Position numbers and translations under genes: made by a program
Source of the DNA: Pseudomonas cremoricolorata DSM 17059 = NBRC 16634
GTDB taxonomy: Bacteria; Pseudomonadota; Gammaproteobacteria; Pseudomonadales; Pseudomonadaceae
Reading direction: 5' to 3'
NCBI RefSeq assembly: GCF_000425745.1
Contig: NZ_AUEA01000007.1
Span: 124,001-188,000, forward strand
Length of the DNA: 64,000 nt
Part shown: piece by piece, positions 35,962-43,970 of the stretch
Layout: every line of letters starts with the position of its first letter
How positions within the stretch are numbered: position 1 is the stretch's first letter
Notes under the pieces: model-generated
What the model was told of the DNA's origin: nothing
Databases searched by the model: none
The model's input: the letters and a program-made list of their open reading frames with translations, nothing else

Positions 35962-36282
35962 ATGCGCCAACGAAGCTCTTATCCGAAACCGTTCAAAGCC
36001 CAGGTCGTTCAGGAATGCCTGCAACCTGGCGCATCCATTTCCAGTGTTGCCATCAGCCACGGCATCAATGCCAACGTCATCCGCAAATGGATGCCGCTCT
36101 ATCGAGATCAGCCCTCAGCGGCTTCACTACCGGCATTCGTCCCACTAAAAGCCGCCCCTAAACGGCCGGCCGAGGCGTCAGTGATCATCGAGTTGCCCAT
36201 GGCCGGCCAAGTGATCACAGTGAAATGGCCAATCTCAGATCCCGAGGGCTGTGCGCAATTTATCCGTGCTGTCGCTCAATGA
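35962..36282 (+). CDS. tnpA: IS66 accessory protein TnpA
   Basis: A 106-residue protein starting at an ATG with AGGA 6 nt upstream. The N-terminal helix-turn-helix (MRQRSSYPKPFKAQVVQECL, then SISSVAISHGINANVIRKWM) and the C-terminal IIELPMAGQVITVKWPISDP segment match the TnpA/OrfA of IS66-family elements. Its stop overlaps the tnpB start (ATGA at 36279-36282). TnpA, TnpB and TnpC are all needed for transposition in the family. Confidence 0.85.
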   Translation: MRQRSSYPKPFKAQVVQECLQPGASISSVAISHGINANVIRKWMPLYRDQPSAASLPAFVPLKAAPKRPAEASVIIELPMAGQVITVKWPISDPEGCAQFIRAVAQ

Positions 36283-36614
36283 TCCGCATCGACGCGATCT
36301 GGCTGGCCACCGAGCCGATGGACATGCGCGCTGGTACCGAAACCGCATTAGCCCGGGTGATCGCGGTGTTCGGTGCGGCGAAGCCGCACTGCGCTTACCT
36401 GTTCGCCAATCGCCGGGCCAACCGGATGAAGGTGCTGGGGCACGACGGCGTGGGCGTCTGGCTTGCAGCGCGACGACTGAATCAAGGCAAGTTTCACTGG
36501 CCCGGCATTCGCCATGGCAGTGAGGTTGAACTCGACAGCGAACAACTCCAGGCCTTGGTGCTGGGCCTGCCGTGGCAGCGCGTTGGTGCAGGCGGTGTGA
36601 TCAGCATGCTGTAA
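36279..36614 (+). CDS. tnpB: IS66 accessory protein TnpB
   Basis: A 111-residue protein beginning MIRIDAIWLATEPMDMRAGT and containing AYLFANRRANRMKVLGHDGV and a C-terminal LVLGLPWQRVG segment, the TnpB/OrfB signature of IS66. It is translationally coupled to tnpA (overlapping ATGA) and lies 63 bp before tnpC. It is intact. Confidence 0.9.
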   Translation: MIRIDAIWLATEPMDMRAGTETALARVIAVFGAAKPHCAYLFANRRANRMKVLGHDGVGVWLAARRLNQGKFHWPGIRHGSEVELDSEQLQALVLGLPWQRVGAGGVISML

Positions 36615-36677
36615 CCGCCGTGCATTTGGCCGGTCTACGTGTCGTCGTCCCGTGCCTGCTCTGGAACAATCGGCGGC

Positions 36678-38242
36678 ATGACTTCCTCGCCCAACCTCGA
36701 CCAGATGACTCCGGAACAGCTTCGTGCCTTGGCGGCACAGGCGTTGCAGTTGCAGTCCCAGGTCGAGGCGATGAGCAAGAAGATCCAGAACGATCAAACC
36801 GTCATTGAGCAGCTCACTTACGAAATTGCTCTGCTCAAACGGCAAAAGTTTGCCAAGCGCAGCGAGCAAATCAGCCCGGCGCAAAGCAGCTTGCTGGATG
36901 ACCTGCTCGACACAGATGTTGAGGCTATGAGGCCGAGCTAAAGCAGCTCCTTCCAGCTGCGCCACAGTCTGAACCACGGCAATCTCCGAAACGTGCGCCA
37001 TTGCCGCCGCAGTTTCCACGCGCGGTGATTCGTCACGAACCCGACAACACCCTGTGCGCCTGTGGCTGCCAACTTCAACGCATCGGCGAAGACGTCAGTG
37101 AGAAGCTGGATTACACACCGGGTGTATTTACCGTCGAGCAACACGTGCGTGGCAAGTGGGCCTGCCGTCAGTGCGAAACACTAATCCAGGCGCCGCTGCC
37201 GGCGCAGGTGATCGACAAAGGTATCCCGACCGCAGGCCTGCTGGCCCACGTGATGGTGGCCAAGTTTGCCGATCACTTGCCGCTGTACCGGCAGGAGAAA
37301 ATCTTTGGTCGCGCCGGGCTGGCCATCGCTCGCTCGACCTTGGCCCAGTGGGTTGGGCAAACTGGCGTGCGACTCCAGCCACTGGTCGATGCACTGCGTG
37401 AAGCGGTGCTGAGCAAGGGCGTAATCCACGCCGATGAAACACCGGTGCAAATGCTTGCGCCGGGCAAGAAGAAAACCCACCGGGCCTATGTCTGGGCCTA
37501 CAGCACGACACCGTTTTCGGCGCTTGATGCGGTGGTTTACGACCTCAGCCCAAGCCGTGCCGGCGAACATGCACGTAACTTCCTGGGCGACTGGAACGGC
37601 AAGCTGGTTTGCGATGACTTCGCTGGCTACAAAGCCGGTTTTGAGCAAGGCATCACTGATATCGGCTGCATGGCTCATGCTCGCCGCAAGTTCTTCGACC
37701 TGCATGTCGCGAACAAAAGTCAGTTGGCCGAACAGACGCTGCACTCGATTGGCGGTTTGTACGAGGTTGAACGCCAGGCTCGGAATATGAGCAACGAAGA
37801 CCGTTGGCGAATACGTCAGGAGTTGGCGGTACCGATCAGCAAAACACTGCATGAGTGGATGCTTGCCCAGCGCGATCTGGTGCCCAACGGATCAGCCACG
37901 GCCAAAGCCCTCGATTACAGCCTGAAACGCTGGGTAGCGCTGACGCCCTATCTGGACGATGGGGCTGTGCCCATCGATAACAACCAGGTCGAGAACCAGA
38001 TACGGCCATGGGCACTCGGGTGGTCGAACTGGCTGTTTGCCGGGTCGCTGCGCAGTGGCAAGCGGGCGGCTGCAATCATGAGCCTGATCCAGTCAGCGCG
38101 CATGAATGGGCACGATCCGTACGTCTATCTCAAAGACGTTCTGATGCGGCTGCCGACGCAGCGGGCCAGTGAAATCGGGCACTTGCTACCGCATCAGTGG
38201 ATGCCGGCCTCACTATCCAGGAAAAGCTGTAAGCGCACTTAG
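36678..38242 (+). pseudogene. tnpC: IS66 transposase gene tnpC, disrupted by a frameshift
   Basis: The first part (36678 to a stop at 36941) encodes the N-terminal coiled-coil segment of TnpC (MTSSPNLDQMTPEQLRALAA ...). At 36927-36929 one base appears missing: shifting frame yields EAELKQLLPAAP and joins without a stop to the long second frame that contains the zinc-finger (CACGCQL, CRQCETL) and DDE-type catalytic core (VIHADETPVQML, LVCDDFAGYK, VENQIRPWALGWSNWLFAGS). No slippery heptamer is seen at the site, so this is probably a real mutation or a sequencing error, not a programmed shift. The C-terminus ends at 38242. Confidence 0.85.
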
Positions 38243-38649
38243 GCTTCAGTGAGCCTTTTCCGAAGAAAGCTCAAAGCATCCTTGAAAAGCGGATGCCAAT
38301 TTTCAGAAGGCTCGCTCATGAGAGGATGCCAAAAGAATCTGAATTCATGGCCTCCATCATCTTCTGCAAAATGCACCCAACTATCTGGAAGGTCTTGGGC
38401 AACATGACATTCATGAAATGCCCATGTGTGCCCAGTTACGATGGAGCGCCGCGCTCCCAAATGTCTCCCAGCTATCGACTGAATCCCTGCTTCTTCTTTC
38501 AGCTCTCGAACCGCAGCCAGGTCGGTTGACTCACCTGGCTCGACACTGCCTTTGACCAGCTGAAAGCCTGCTAATGGATGCTCGAACGCTAAGATTTCCA
38601 AAGTTTCTCGGCCTCGCAAAACTACAGGACAAGATTTATCTGCTTCCAT
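38239..38649 (-). CDS. Nudix hydrolase carried within the IS66 element
   Basis: A 136-residue Nudix-fold protein from the ATG at 38649 (AGG about 10 nt upstream). The Nudix box is complete: G-x5-E-x7-R-E-L-x-E-E-x-G-I, starting at GSVEPGE. A hydrolytic role on a nucleoside diphosphate-linked substrate is likely; which one is unknown. Base composition is clearly lower in GC than the surroundings, suggesting acquisition from another genome. It is opposite in strand to tnpC, and the two overlap by 4 bp at their ends. The right terminal repeat at 38740-38763 lies beyond its start. Confidence 0.75.
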   Translation of the reverse strand: MEADKSCPVVLRGRETLEILAFEHPLAGFQLVKGSVEPGESTDLAAVRELKEEAGIQSIAGRHLGARRSIVTGHTWAFHECHVAQDLPDSWVHFAEDDGGHEFRFFWHPLMSEPSENWHPLFKDALSFLRKRLTEA

Positions 38650-38739
38650 GCCGTCAAACCTACTCCGATCCTTACACATGAGTCGAGAAGCATAGCCGAA
38701 GCAAGGTGCCATCGAAGCCGGAGGGGACGACAGATTCGC

Positions 38740-38763
38740 AAGGTGTGTTTACCGTCCGCCTAC
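38740..38763 (-). repeat. Right terminal inverted repeat of the IS66-family element
   Basis: Read inward from 38763 on the minus strand it starts GTAGGCGGACGGTAAACACA; 17 of the first 24 bases equal the left end in register, including the CACCTT block at positions 19-24. Confidence 0.8.
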
Positions 38764-38771
38764 ACACCTCC
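38764..38771. repeat. 8-bp target-site duplication, right copy (IS66 element)
   Basis: ACACCTCC directly follows the right terminal repeat and is identical to 35854-35861. Confidence 0.85.
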
Positions 38772-38887
38772 TACATGCTCCAGCGGAATAACCAAGCGAA
38801 TTAATTTCCGGCCACTTCCCCCCCAGCCAACCAGCCCAGGGCGTAGACTGCTCGTTCTCTTCGCTCATATCGCTCATCGAGGCCACC

Positions 38888-39847
38888 ATGCACATCACCT
38901 CGGGCCGTTGGCTGCACGGCCTGTTCCTGGCGCTATTGACCGTGCTGCTGTGGGGCATCCTGCCAATCAAGCTCAAGCAAGTGCTGACCGTCATGGACCC
39001 GATCACCGTCACCTGGTACCGCTTGCTGGTCTCCGGCAGCCTGTTGCTGCTGTGGCTGACGGCCCAGCGTCGGCTGCCGAGTTTCCACGGCCTGGGGCGT
39101 CGGCGGCTGGGCCTGGTGGGCCTGGCGATCTTCGGTCTGCTGGGCAACTACGTGCTGTACCTGGTGGGCCTCAACCTGCTCAGCCCCGGCACCGCGCAAC
39201 TGGTGGTGCAGATCGGCCCAGTGCTGTTGCTGGTGGCCAGCGTGTTCGTGTTCAAGGAACGCTTCAGTGTCGGTCAAGTGCTGGGCCTGGTGATTCTGCT
39301 GGGCGGGTTCGGGCTGTTCTTCAACCAGCGCCTGGACGAGCTGCTGACCTCGCTCGGGGTCTACACCCGTGGGGTGCTGACCATCCTTCTGGCCACCAGC
39401 ATCTGGGTGTTTTACGCCCTGAGCCAAAAGCAGCTGCTGACCGTGTGGAATTCCCAGCAGGTGATGCTGGTGATCTACCTGGGCTGCGCGGCGCTGCTCA
39501 CGCCCTGGGCGCATCCGCTCGAGATGCTGCAGCTCGATACCCTGCAAAAATGGCTGCTGCTGGCCTGTTGCCTGAACACCTTGGTGGCCTATGGCGCTTT
39601 CGCCGAGGCCCTGGCCCATTGGCAGGCGTCGCGGGTCAGCGCGACCCTGGCGCTGACGCCACTGGTGACATTGCTGGCGGTGGCCGCTGCGGCGCAGCTG
39701 TGGCCGGCTTATGTGCACAGCGAACAGCTCAACGCGCTGGGCTATCTGGGCGCGATGACGGTGGTCGCAGGCTCTGCGCTGGTGGCCCTGGGGCCTTCGC
39801 TGGTCGCGGGTTGGCGAGCGCGCCGGGTGCGTATGGCGCGGTCGTGA
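38888..39847 (+). CDS. DMT-family (EamA) transporter
   Basis: A 319-residue inner-membrane protein with about ten hydrophobic helices arranged as two EamA halves (residues about 8-140 and 160-300). Typical marks: ITVTWYRLLVSGSLLLLWL, then LGNYVLYLVGLNLLSPGTAQ and VSATLALTPLVTLLAVAAAA. Substrate is unknown; DMT members export amino acids or other small molecules. Start at the first ATG of the frame. A hairpin lies after it. It follows the IS66 element by about 120 bp. Confidence 0.85.
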   Translation: MHITSGRWLHGLFLALLTVLLWGILPIKLKQVLTVMDPITVTWYRLLVSGSLLLLWLTAQRRLPSFHGLGRRRLGLVGLAIFGLLGNYVLYLVGLNLLSPGTAQLVVQIGPVLLLVASVFVFKERFSVGQVLGLVILLGGFGLFFNQRLDELLTSLGVYTRGVLTILLATSIWVFYALSQKQLLTVWNSQQVMLVIYLGCAALLTPWAHPLEMLQLDTLQKWLLLACCLNTLVAYGAFAEALAHWQASRVSATLALTPLVTLLAVAAAAQLWPAYVHSEQLNALGYLGAMTVVAGSALVALGPSLVAGWRARRVRMARS

Positions 39848-39857
39848 AGGTAGAGGA

Positions 39858-39877
39858 GGGCGGCCAGATGGCCGCCC
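39858..39877. terminator. Hairpin between the DMT transporter gene and fumC
   Basis: An 8-bp perfect stem GGGCGGCC (39858-39865) with GGCCGCCC (39870-39877), loop AGAT, separates two convergent genes (transporter and fumC). It may terminate both. Confidence 0.6.
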
Positions 39878-39884
39878 GGCCCAC

Positions 39885-41279
39885 TCAGCCCTTGGCGCCA
39901 GGGGCGAGCATGTTCTGCGGCTTGACCCATTCATCGAACTGCGCATCGCTCAGGTAGCCCAGCGCCAGCGCCGCCTCACGCAGGGTCAGCCCTTCGGCAT
40001 AGGCCTTCTTGGCGATTTCCGCCGACTTGTCGTAGCCGATGTGCGGGTTCAGCGCAGTCACCAGCATCAGCCCACGCTCCAGGTGCGCGGCCATCTGCTC
40101 GGCGTCGGGCTCCATGCCTGCGATGCAGTGCTGCTGGAAGTTGCGCGCGCCATCGGCCAGCAGTTCGATCGATTGCAACAGGTTGTGAATGATCACCGGC
40201 TTGAACACGTTCAGTTGCAAGTGCCCCTGGCTTGCGGCGAAGCCGATGGTGGCATCGTTGCCCAGCACCTGGCAGGCGAGCATCGACAGCGCCTCGCACT
40301 GGGTCGGGTTGACCTTGCCGGGCATGATCGAACTGCCCGGCTCGTTGGCCGGCAGGCGCACTTCGGCCAGGCCGCCACGGGGACCGGAACCGAGCAGGCG
40401 CAGGTCGTTGGCGATTTTCATCAGGGCCACGGCCAGGGTTTTCAGACCGCCGCCCAGACTGGTCAATGGTTCATGCCCGGCCAGCGCAGCGAACTTGTTC
40501 GGCGCACTGACGAACGGCAACCCGGACAATGCCGCCAGCTCGGCGGCGATGGCTTCGGCGAAGCCTTGCGGGGCGTTCAGCCCGGTGCCCACGGCCGTGC
40601 CGCCCTGGGCCAGCTCGCAGACCGGCGGCAGGCTGGCGCGGATCGCCGCCTGGGCATAGTCGAGCTGGGCGACGAAAGCCGACAGCTCCTGGCCGAAGGT
40701 GATCGGTGTGGCATCCATCATGTGCGTGCGACCGGTCTTGACCAGGTCGTGATGGCGCGCCGACTGTTCGGCCAGACCCGCCGACAGTTCGGCGATCGCC
40801 GGCAGCAGCCGGCCATACACCGCCTGGGCCGTGGCGATGTGCATGGCGGTGGGGAAGCAGTCGTTGGAGCTCTGCGAACGGTTGACGTGATCGTTGGGGT
40901 GCACCGGGCTCTTGCCGCCACGCGGGTTGCCGGCCAGTTCGTTGGCGCGTCCGGCGATCACCTCGTTGACGTTCATGTTGCTCTGCGTGCCGCTGCCGGT
41001 CTGCCACACCACCAGGGGGAACTGATCATCGTGTTTGCCGGCCAGCACTTCGTCGGCGGCCTGTTCGATGAGCCGGGCGATGTCGGCCGGCAGGTCGCCG
41101 TTGCGGTCATTGACCCGCGCGGCGGCCTTCTTGATCAGCGCCAGGGCGTGGATCACCTCACGCGGCATGCGTTGCTGACCAATGGCGAAATTGATCAGTG
41201 AGCGTTGGGTCTGCGCGCCCCAGTAGGCCTGTTCAGGAACTTCGACCTGGCCAAGGCTGTCTGTCTCGATACGGCTCAT
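39885..41279 (-). CDS. fumC: Class II fumarate hydratase
   Basis: A 464-residue iron-independent fumarase. The superfamily signature [13 protein letters not shown] is near residue 317, and the active-site loops ([50 protein letters not shown]) are intact. It interconverts fumarate and malate, usually under iron limitation or oxidative stress in Pseudomonas. The gene is monocistronic; the start is the first ATG. It is divergent from the DUF2059 gene. Confidence 0.93.
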   Translation of the reverse strand: MSRIETDSLGQVEVPEQAYWGAQTQRSLINFAIGQQRMPREVIHALALIKKAAARVNDRNGDLPADIARLIEQAADEVLAGKHDDQFPLVVWQTGSGTQSNMNVNEVIAGRANELAGNPRGGKSPVHPNDHVNRSQSSNDCFPTAMHIATAQAVYGRLLPAIAELSAGLAEQSARHHDLVKTGRTHMMDATPITFGQELSAFVAQLDYAQAAIRASLPPVCELAQGGTAVGTGLNAPQGFAEAIAAELAALSGLPFVSAPNKFAALAGHEPLTSLGGGLKTLAVALMKIANDLRLLGSGPRGGLAEVRLPANEPGSSIMPGKVNPTQCEALSMLACQVLGNDATIGFAASQGHLQLNVFKPVIIHNLLQSIELLADGARNFQQHCIAGMEPDAEQMAAHLERGLMLVTALNPHIGYDKSAEIAKKAYAEGLTLREAALALGYLSDAQFDEWVKPQNMLAPGAKG

Positions 41280-41427
41280 GCTGCGTTCACTCCTTTGTCG
41301 TGCGAAACCGCAGTTTAGGCCCTCTGTCGAATGAGCGGTTCAATCGCTCTTCGTCCCACTTGAGCAGCGTGCCGTTTGCGGCGCAGAATGCTCTGCTTTT
41401 TACCCCCGTCCAATTGAAGGAAATGCG

Positions 41428-41952
41428 ATGACCCGTCTCCGCGCCCTCTGTGCCGCCGTCGCCCTGGTTTGTGTCAGTGGCCAGGTACTCGCCGCCACGC
41501 CCAGCCACAACGCGGCTGCCGAGAAATTCCTGACCCTGGCCAACGCTGACAAGCTCGGCACTCCGGTGTACATGCAGGTTCAGCAGATGTTCGCGCAACG
41601 CTTCGAGCAGACCAAGGCACCTGCCTCCAAGAAGTCGGTGCTCGACAGCTACCAGGCCAAGGCCAACGCAGCGCTGGACAACGCCATCGGCTGGAACAAG
41701 CTCAAGCCGAAGATGGTCAACCTGTACACCGCCACCTTCACCGAGGCCGAACTCAAAGACCTGGTCAAGTTCTACGAATCGCCCCTGGGCCGCAAAGTGC
41801 TGCGTGAAATGCCCAAAGTCACTCAGCAGTCGGCGCAGCTGACCCAGCAGAGCCTGGAGCCTGCGGTGCCTACCGTGAACAAGCTGCTCGAAGACATGAC
41901 CAAGGAACTCGACCCCAACGCCGGCAAGGCCGCAGCCCCGGCGAAGAAGTGA
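41428..41952 (+). CDS. DUF2059-domain periplasmic protein
   Basis: A 174-residue protein with signal peptide MTRLRALCAAVALVCVSGQVLA and a mature helical domain with the TEAELKDLVKFYESPLGRKV motif characteristic of DUF2059. Function unknown; such proteins are periplasmic and widespread in Proteobacteria. It is divergent from fumC and lies 10 bp upstream of the bolA-like gene, so both probably share one mRNA. The Lys/Ala-rich C-terminus is low complexity. Confidence 0.85.
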   Translation: MTRLRALCAAVALVCVSGQVLAATPSHNAAAEKFLTLANADKLGTPVYMQVQQMFAQRFEQTKAPASKKSVLDSYQAKANAALDNAIGWNKLKPKMVNLYTATFTEAELKDLVKFYESPLGRKVLREMPKVTQQSAQLTQQSLEPAVPTVNKLLEDMTKELDPNAGKAAAPAKK

Positions 41953-41962
41953 GTAACGCGCG

Positions 41963-42259
41963 ATGAGCATGCAGCAACGCATCGAGCAGCAACTGGCCGC
42001 GCTGGCCCCGCAGTACCTTGATGTGCTGGACGAAAGCCACATGCACAGCCGTGGCCAGCAAACCCACTACAAGGCGGTGATCGTCAGCGAGCAGTTCGCT
42101 GGCCTGAACAGCGTCAAGCGCCACCAGCAGGTGTACGCCACCATGGGCGAGCTGATGGGCCAGATCCACGCCCTGGCGATCCATACCTACACCCCCGAGG
42201 AATGGGCCAAGGTCGGTGCAGCGCCGGCCTCGCCGGTGTGCGCCGGCGGCGGGCACTGA
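41963..42259 (+). CDS. BolA-family protein
   Basis: A 98-residue member of the BolA family: MQQRIEQQLAALAPQYLDVL, then LDESHMHSRGQQTHYKAVIV and FAGLNSVKRHQQVYATMGEL. BolA proteins pair with monothiol glutaredoxins in iron-sulfur handling and act in stress physiology. The conserved loop His in DESHMH is present. It ends before a terminator at 42302. The BolA versus IbaG subclass is not certain, but the DESHxH loop favours BolA. Confidence 0.85.
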   Translation: MSMQQRIEQQLAALAPQYLDVLDESHMHSRGQQTHYKAVIVSEQFAGLNSVKRHQQVYATMGELMGQIHALAIHTYTPEEWAKVGAAPASPVCAGGGH

Positions 42260-42275
42260 TTCACGCGGGCTGTTC

Positions 42276-42284
42276 TGCTAGAAT
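42276..42284 (+). promoter_or_regulatory. Extended -10 promoter-like element before trhO
   Basis: TG-C-TAGAAT at 42276-42284 fits an extended -10 box. The expected start would be about 42291, ten bases ahead of a strong terminator hairpin. No clear -35 is present. The same TGCTAGAAT-NN-GCGCC arrangement occurs ahead of cvfB at 50184. Confidence 0.45.
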
Positions 42285-42301
42285 TCGCGCCTTCGTTATC
42301 G

Positions 42302-42337
42302 ACGCCACCAGCGGGTAGCTCCCGCTGGTGGCGTTTT
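42302..42337 (+). terminator. Rho-independent terminator between bolA-like gene and trhO
   Basis: A perfect 14-bp stem, ACGCCACCAGCGGG (42302-42315) with CCCGCTGGTGGCGT (42321-42334), loop TAGCT, is followed by TTT. It ends the DUF2059-bolA transcript. It lies about 65 bp before the trhO start and right after a promoter-like box. Confidence 0.85.
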
Positions 42338-42401
42338 CACGTGTCCCGTTCATCAATCCGGTCCGCCCCTTACGAGGGTGACCACCTGGAGAAGCAAGAG
42401 C

Positions 42402-43334
42402 ATGTCCCAAGCTATCGTCGTGGCGGCGCTGTACAAGTTCGTCACCCTGGAAGATTACGTCGAGTTGCGTGAGCCGCTGCTGGCCTGCATGAATCAGCAT
42501 GGCGTCAAGGGCACGCTGCTGCTGGCCCTGGAAGGCATCAATGGCACGGTGTCGGGCAGCCGCGAAGGCATCGATGGCCTGCTCGCCTGGCTGCGCAACG
42601 ACCCGCGCCTGGTCGACATCGACCACAAGGAAAGCTACTGCGACGAGCAGCCGTTCTACCGCACCAAGGTCAAGCTCAAGAAAGAGATCGTCACCCTCGG
42701 CGTGCCGGGCGTGGACCCCAACCATACGGTCGGCACCTACGTCGAGCCCAAGGACTGGAACGCGCTGATCAGCGACCCTGAAGTGCTGCTGATCGACACC
42801 CGCAACGATTACGAAGTGGCCATCGGCACCTTCCAGGGCGCGGTCGACCCCAAGACCGAATCGTTCCGCGAGTTTCCCGACTACATCAAGGCCCACTTCG
42901 ACCCCAGCAAGCACAAGAAGGTGGCGATGTTCTGCACCGGCGGCATTCGTTGCGAGAAGGCCTCCAGCTACATGCTCGGCGAAGGCTTCGAAGAGGTCTA
43001 TCATCTCAAGGGCGGCATCCTTAAATACTTCGAGGAAGTGCCCCAGGAAGACAGCCTGTGGCAAGGCGACTGCTTCGTGTTCGACAACCGCGTGACGGTG
43101 CGTCACGACCTCAGCGAAGGCGAATACGACCAGTGCCATGCCTGCCGCCATCCAGTCGACGCCGCCGACCGTGAGTCCCCGCATTACTCACCTGGCGTCA
43201 GTTGCCCGCATTGCTGGGACACCCTGAGCGAGAAAACCCGACGCAGCGCCATCGACCGGCAAAAGCAGATCGAGCTGGCCAAGGCCCGCAACCTGCCGCA
43301 CCCGATTGGTTTCAACTACAAAGCCGAGGCCTGA
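42402..43334 (+). CDS. trhO: tRNA uridine(34) hydroxylase TrhO (rhodanese family)
   Basis: A 310-residue protein from the ATG at 42402 (GGAG about 10 nt upstream). An N-terminal acylphosphatase-like domain (residues about 8-95) precedes a rhodanese domain with catalytic Cys178 in [13 protein letters not shown], followed by a zinc-binding-like C-terminal region (CHACRHP, CPHCWD). TrhO adds the 5-hydroxy group to U34 of tRNA with oxygen. The Cys position matches E. coli TrhO (YceA). The next gene starts 3 bp after its stop. Confidence 0.92.
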   Translation: MSQAIVVAALYKFVTLEDYVELREPLLACMNQHGVKGTLLLALEGINGTVSGSREGIDGLLAWLRNDPRLVDIDHKESYCDEQPFYRTKVKLKKEIVTLGVPGVDPNHTVGTYVEPKDWNALISDPEVLLIDTRNDYEVAIGTFQGAVDPKTESFREFPDYIKAHFDPSKHKKVAMFCTGGIRCEKASSYMLGEGFEEVYHLKGGILKYFEEVPQEDSLWQGDCFVFDNRVTVRHDLSEGEYDQCHACRHPVDAADRESPHYSPGVSCPHCWDTLSEKTRRSAIDRQKQIELAKARNLPHPIGFNYKAEA

Positions 43335-43337
43335 GCC

Positions 43338-43970
43338 ATGACTGCACGCCTGCTCTACGTGATGGACCCGATGTGCTCCTGGTGCTGGGGTTTCGCCCCG
43401 GTGGCCGAGGCGCTGATCGCCCAGGCCGCGGCCGCAGGCGTGTCGACGCACATCGTGCCCGGAGGGCTGCGCCGCGGCGCCGGCGCGCTGGATGCCGCCA
43501 CCCGCGGCTATATCCTCGAACACTGGCAGGCGGTGAGTGACGCCACCGGACAGACCTTCCGCTTCGAAGGCGCCATGCCCGACGGCTTCGTGTACGACAC
43601 CGAGCCTGCCTGCCGCGCGCTGGTCGCTGCCCGAGCGATCGAGCCGGGCTGGGTCTGGCCGTTGCTGGCAGCCATGCAGCAGGCGTTCTACCAGCAGGGC
43701 CAGGACATCACCCGCGCCCCGCAACTGGTGGAGCTGGCCGAGCAGGTGGGGCTCGAGCGCAGCGGCTTTGCCGAGGCGTTCAACAGCGACGCCATCCGCG
43801 CCGCGACCGAAGCCGACTTCACCTGGGTACAGAGCCTGGGCATCGCCGGCTTTCCCACCTTGCTGGCCGAGCGCAATGGCCAACTGGCCTTGCTGACCAA
43901 CGGCTATCAGCCCCTCGAACACTTGGCCCCGCTGCTGGCCCGTTGGCTGCAACAGGCTGCCTGTGCTTGA
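43338..43970 (+). CDS. DsbA-fold (FrnE-like) thioredoxin protein
   Basis: A 210-residue DsbA-family protein with the active-site pair Cys13/Cys16 in MDPMCSWCWGF near the N-terminus and a cis-Pro region later (IAGFPTLLAERNGQ). It lacks a signal peptide, so it acts in the cytoplasm, as FrnE-like oxidoreductases do. Its 3' end overlaps the following ABC exporter gene by 8 bp. The operon with trhO suggests no specific role beyond redox handling. Confidence 0.8.
   Translation: MTARLLYVMDPMCSWCWGFAPVAEALIAQAAAAGVSTHIVPGGLRRGAGALDAATRGYILEHWQAVSDATGQTFRFEGAMPDGFVYDTEPACRALVAARAIEPGWVWPLLAAMQQAFYQQGQDITRAPQLVELAEQVGLERSGFAEAFNSDAIRAATEADFTWVQSLGIAGFPTLLAERNGQLALLTNGYQPLEHLAPLLARWLQQAACA

Larger units (their letters stand above)
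35862..38763 (+). mobile_element. IS66-family insertion sequence carrying a Nudix gene
   Basis: A 2902-bp element bounded by imperfect inverted repeats (left from 35862, right ending at 38763) and an exact 8-bp target duplication ACACCTCC on each side. Inside, in order: a nested palindrome, tnpA (35962-36282), tnpB (36279-36614) and tnpC (36678-38242, frameshifted), then a Nudix hydrolase gene on the opposite strand (38239-38649). IS66 elements normally hold only the three transposition genes, so the Nudix gene is probably a passenger. The intact ends imply a fairly recent insertion. A one-base change disrupts tnpC, so the copy may be inactive alone. Confidence 0.82.

Noticed and set aside
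38200..38260. IS66 element seeming truncated at its right end just after tnpC
   Set aside because: No terminal repeat is found near 38242, which first suggested a truncation. A right repeat and the matching 8-bp duplication were then found at 38740-38771, so the element is longer and complete.
42302..42337. Hairpin before trhO as a riboswitch
   Set aside because: The structure is a single short stem with a T tract, without an aptamer-like fold; a terminator or attenuator explains it better.
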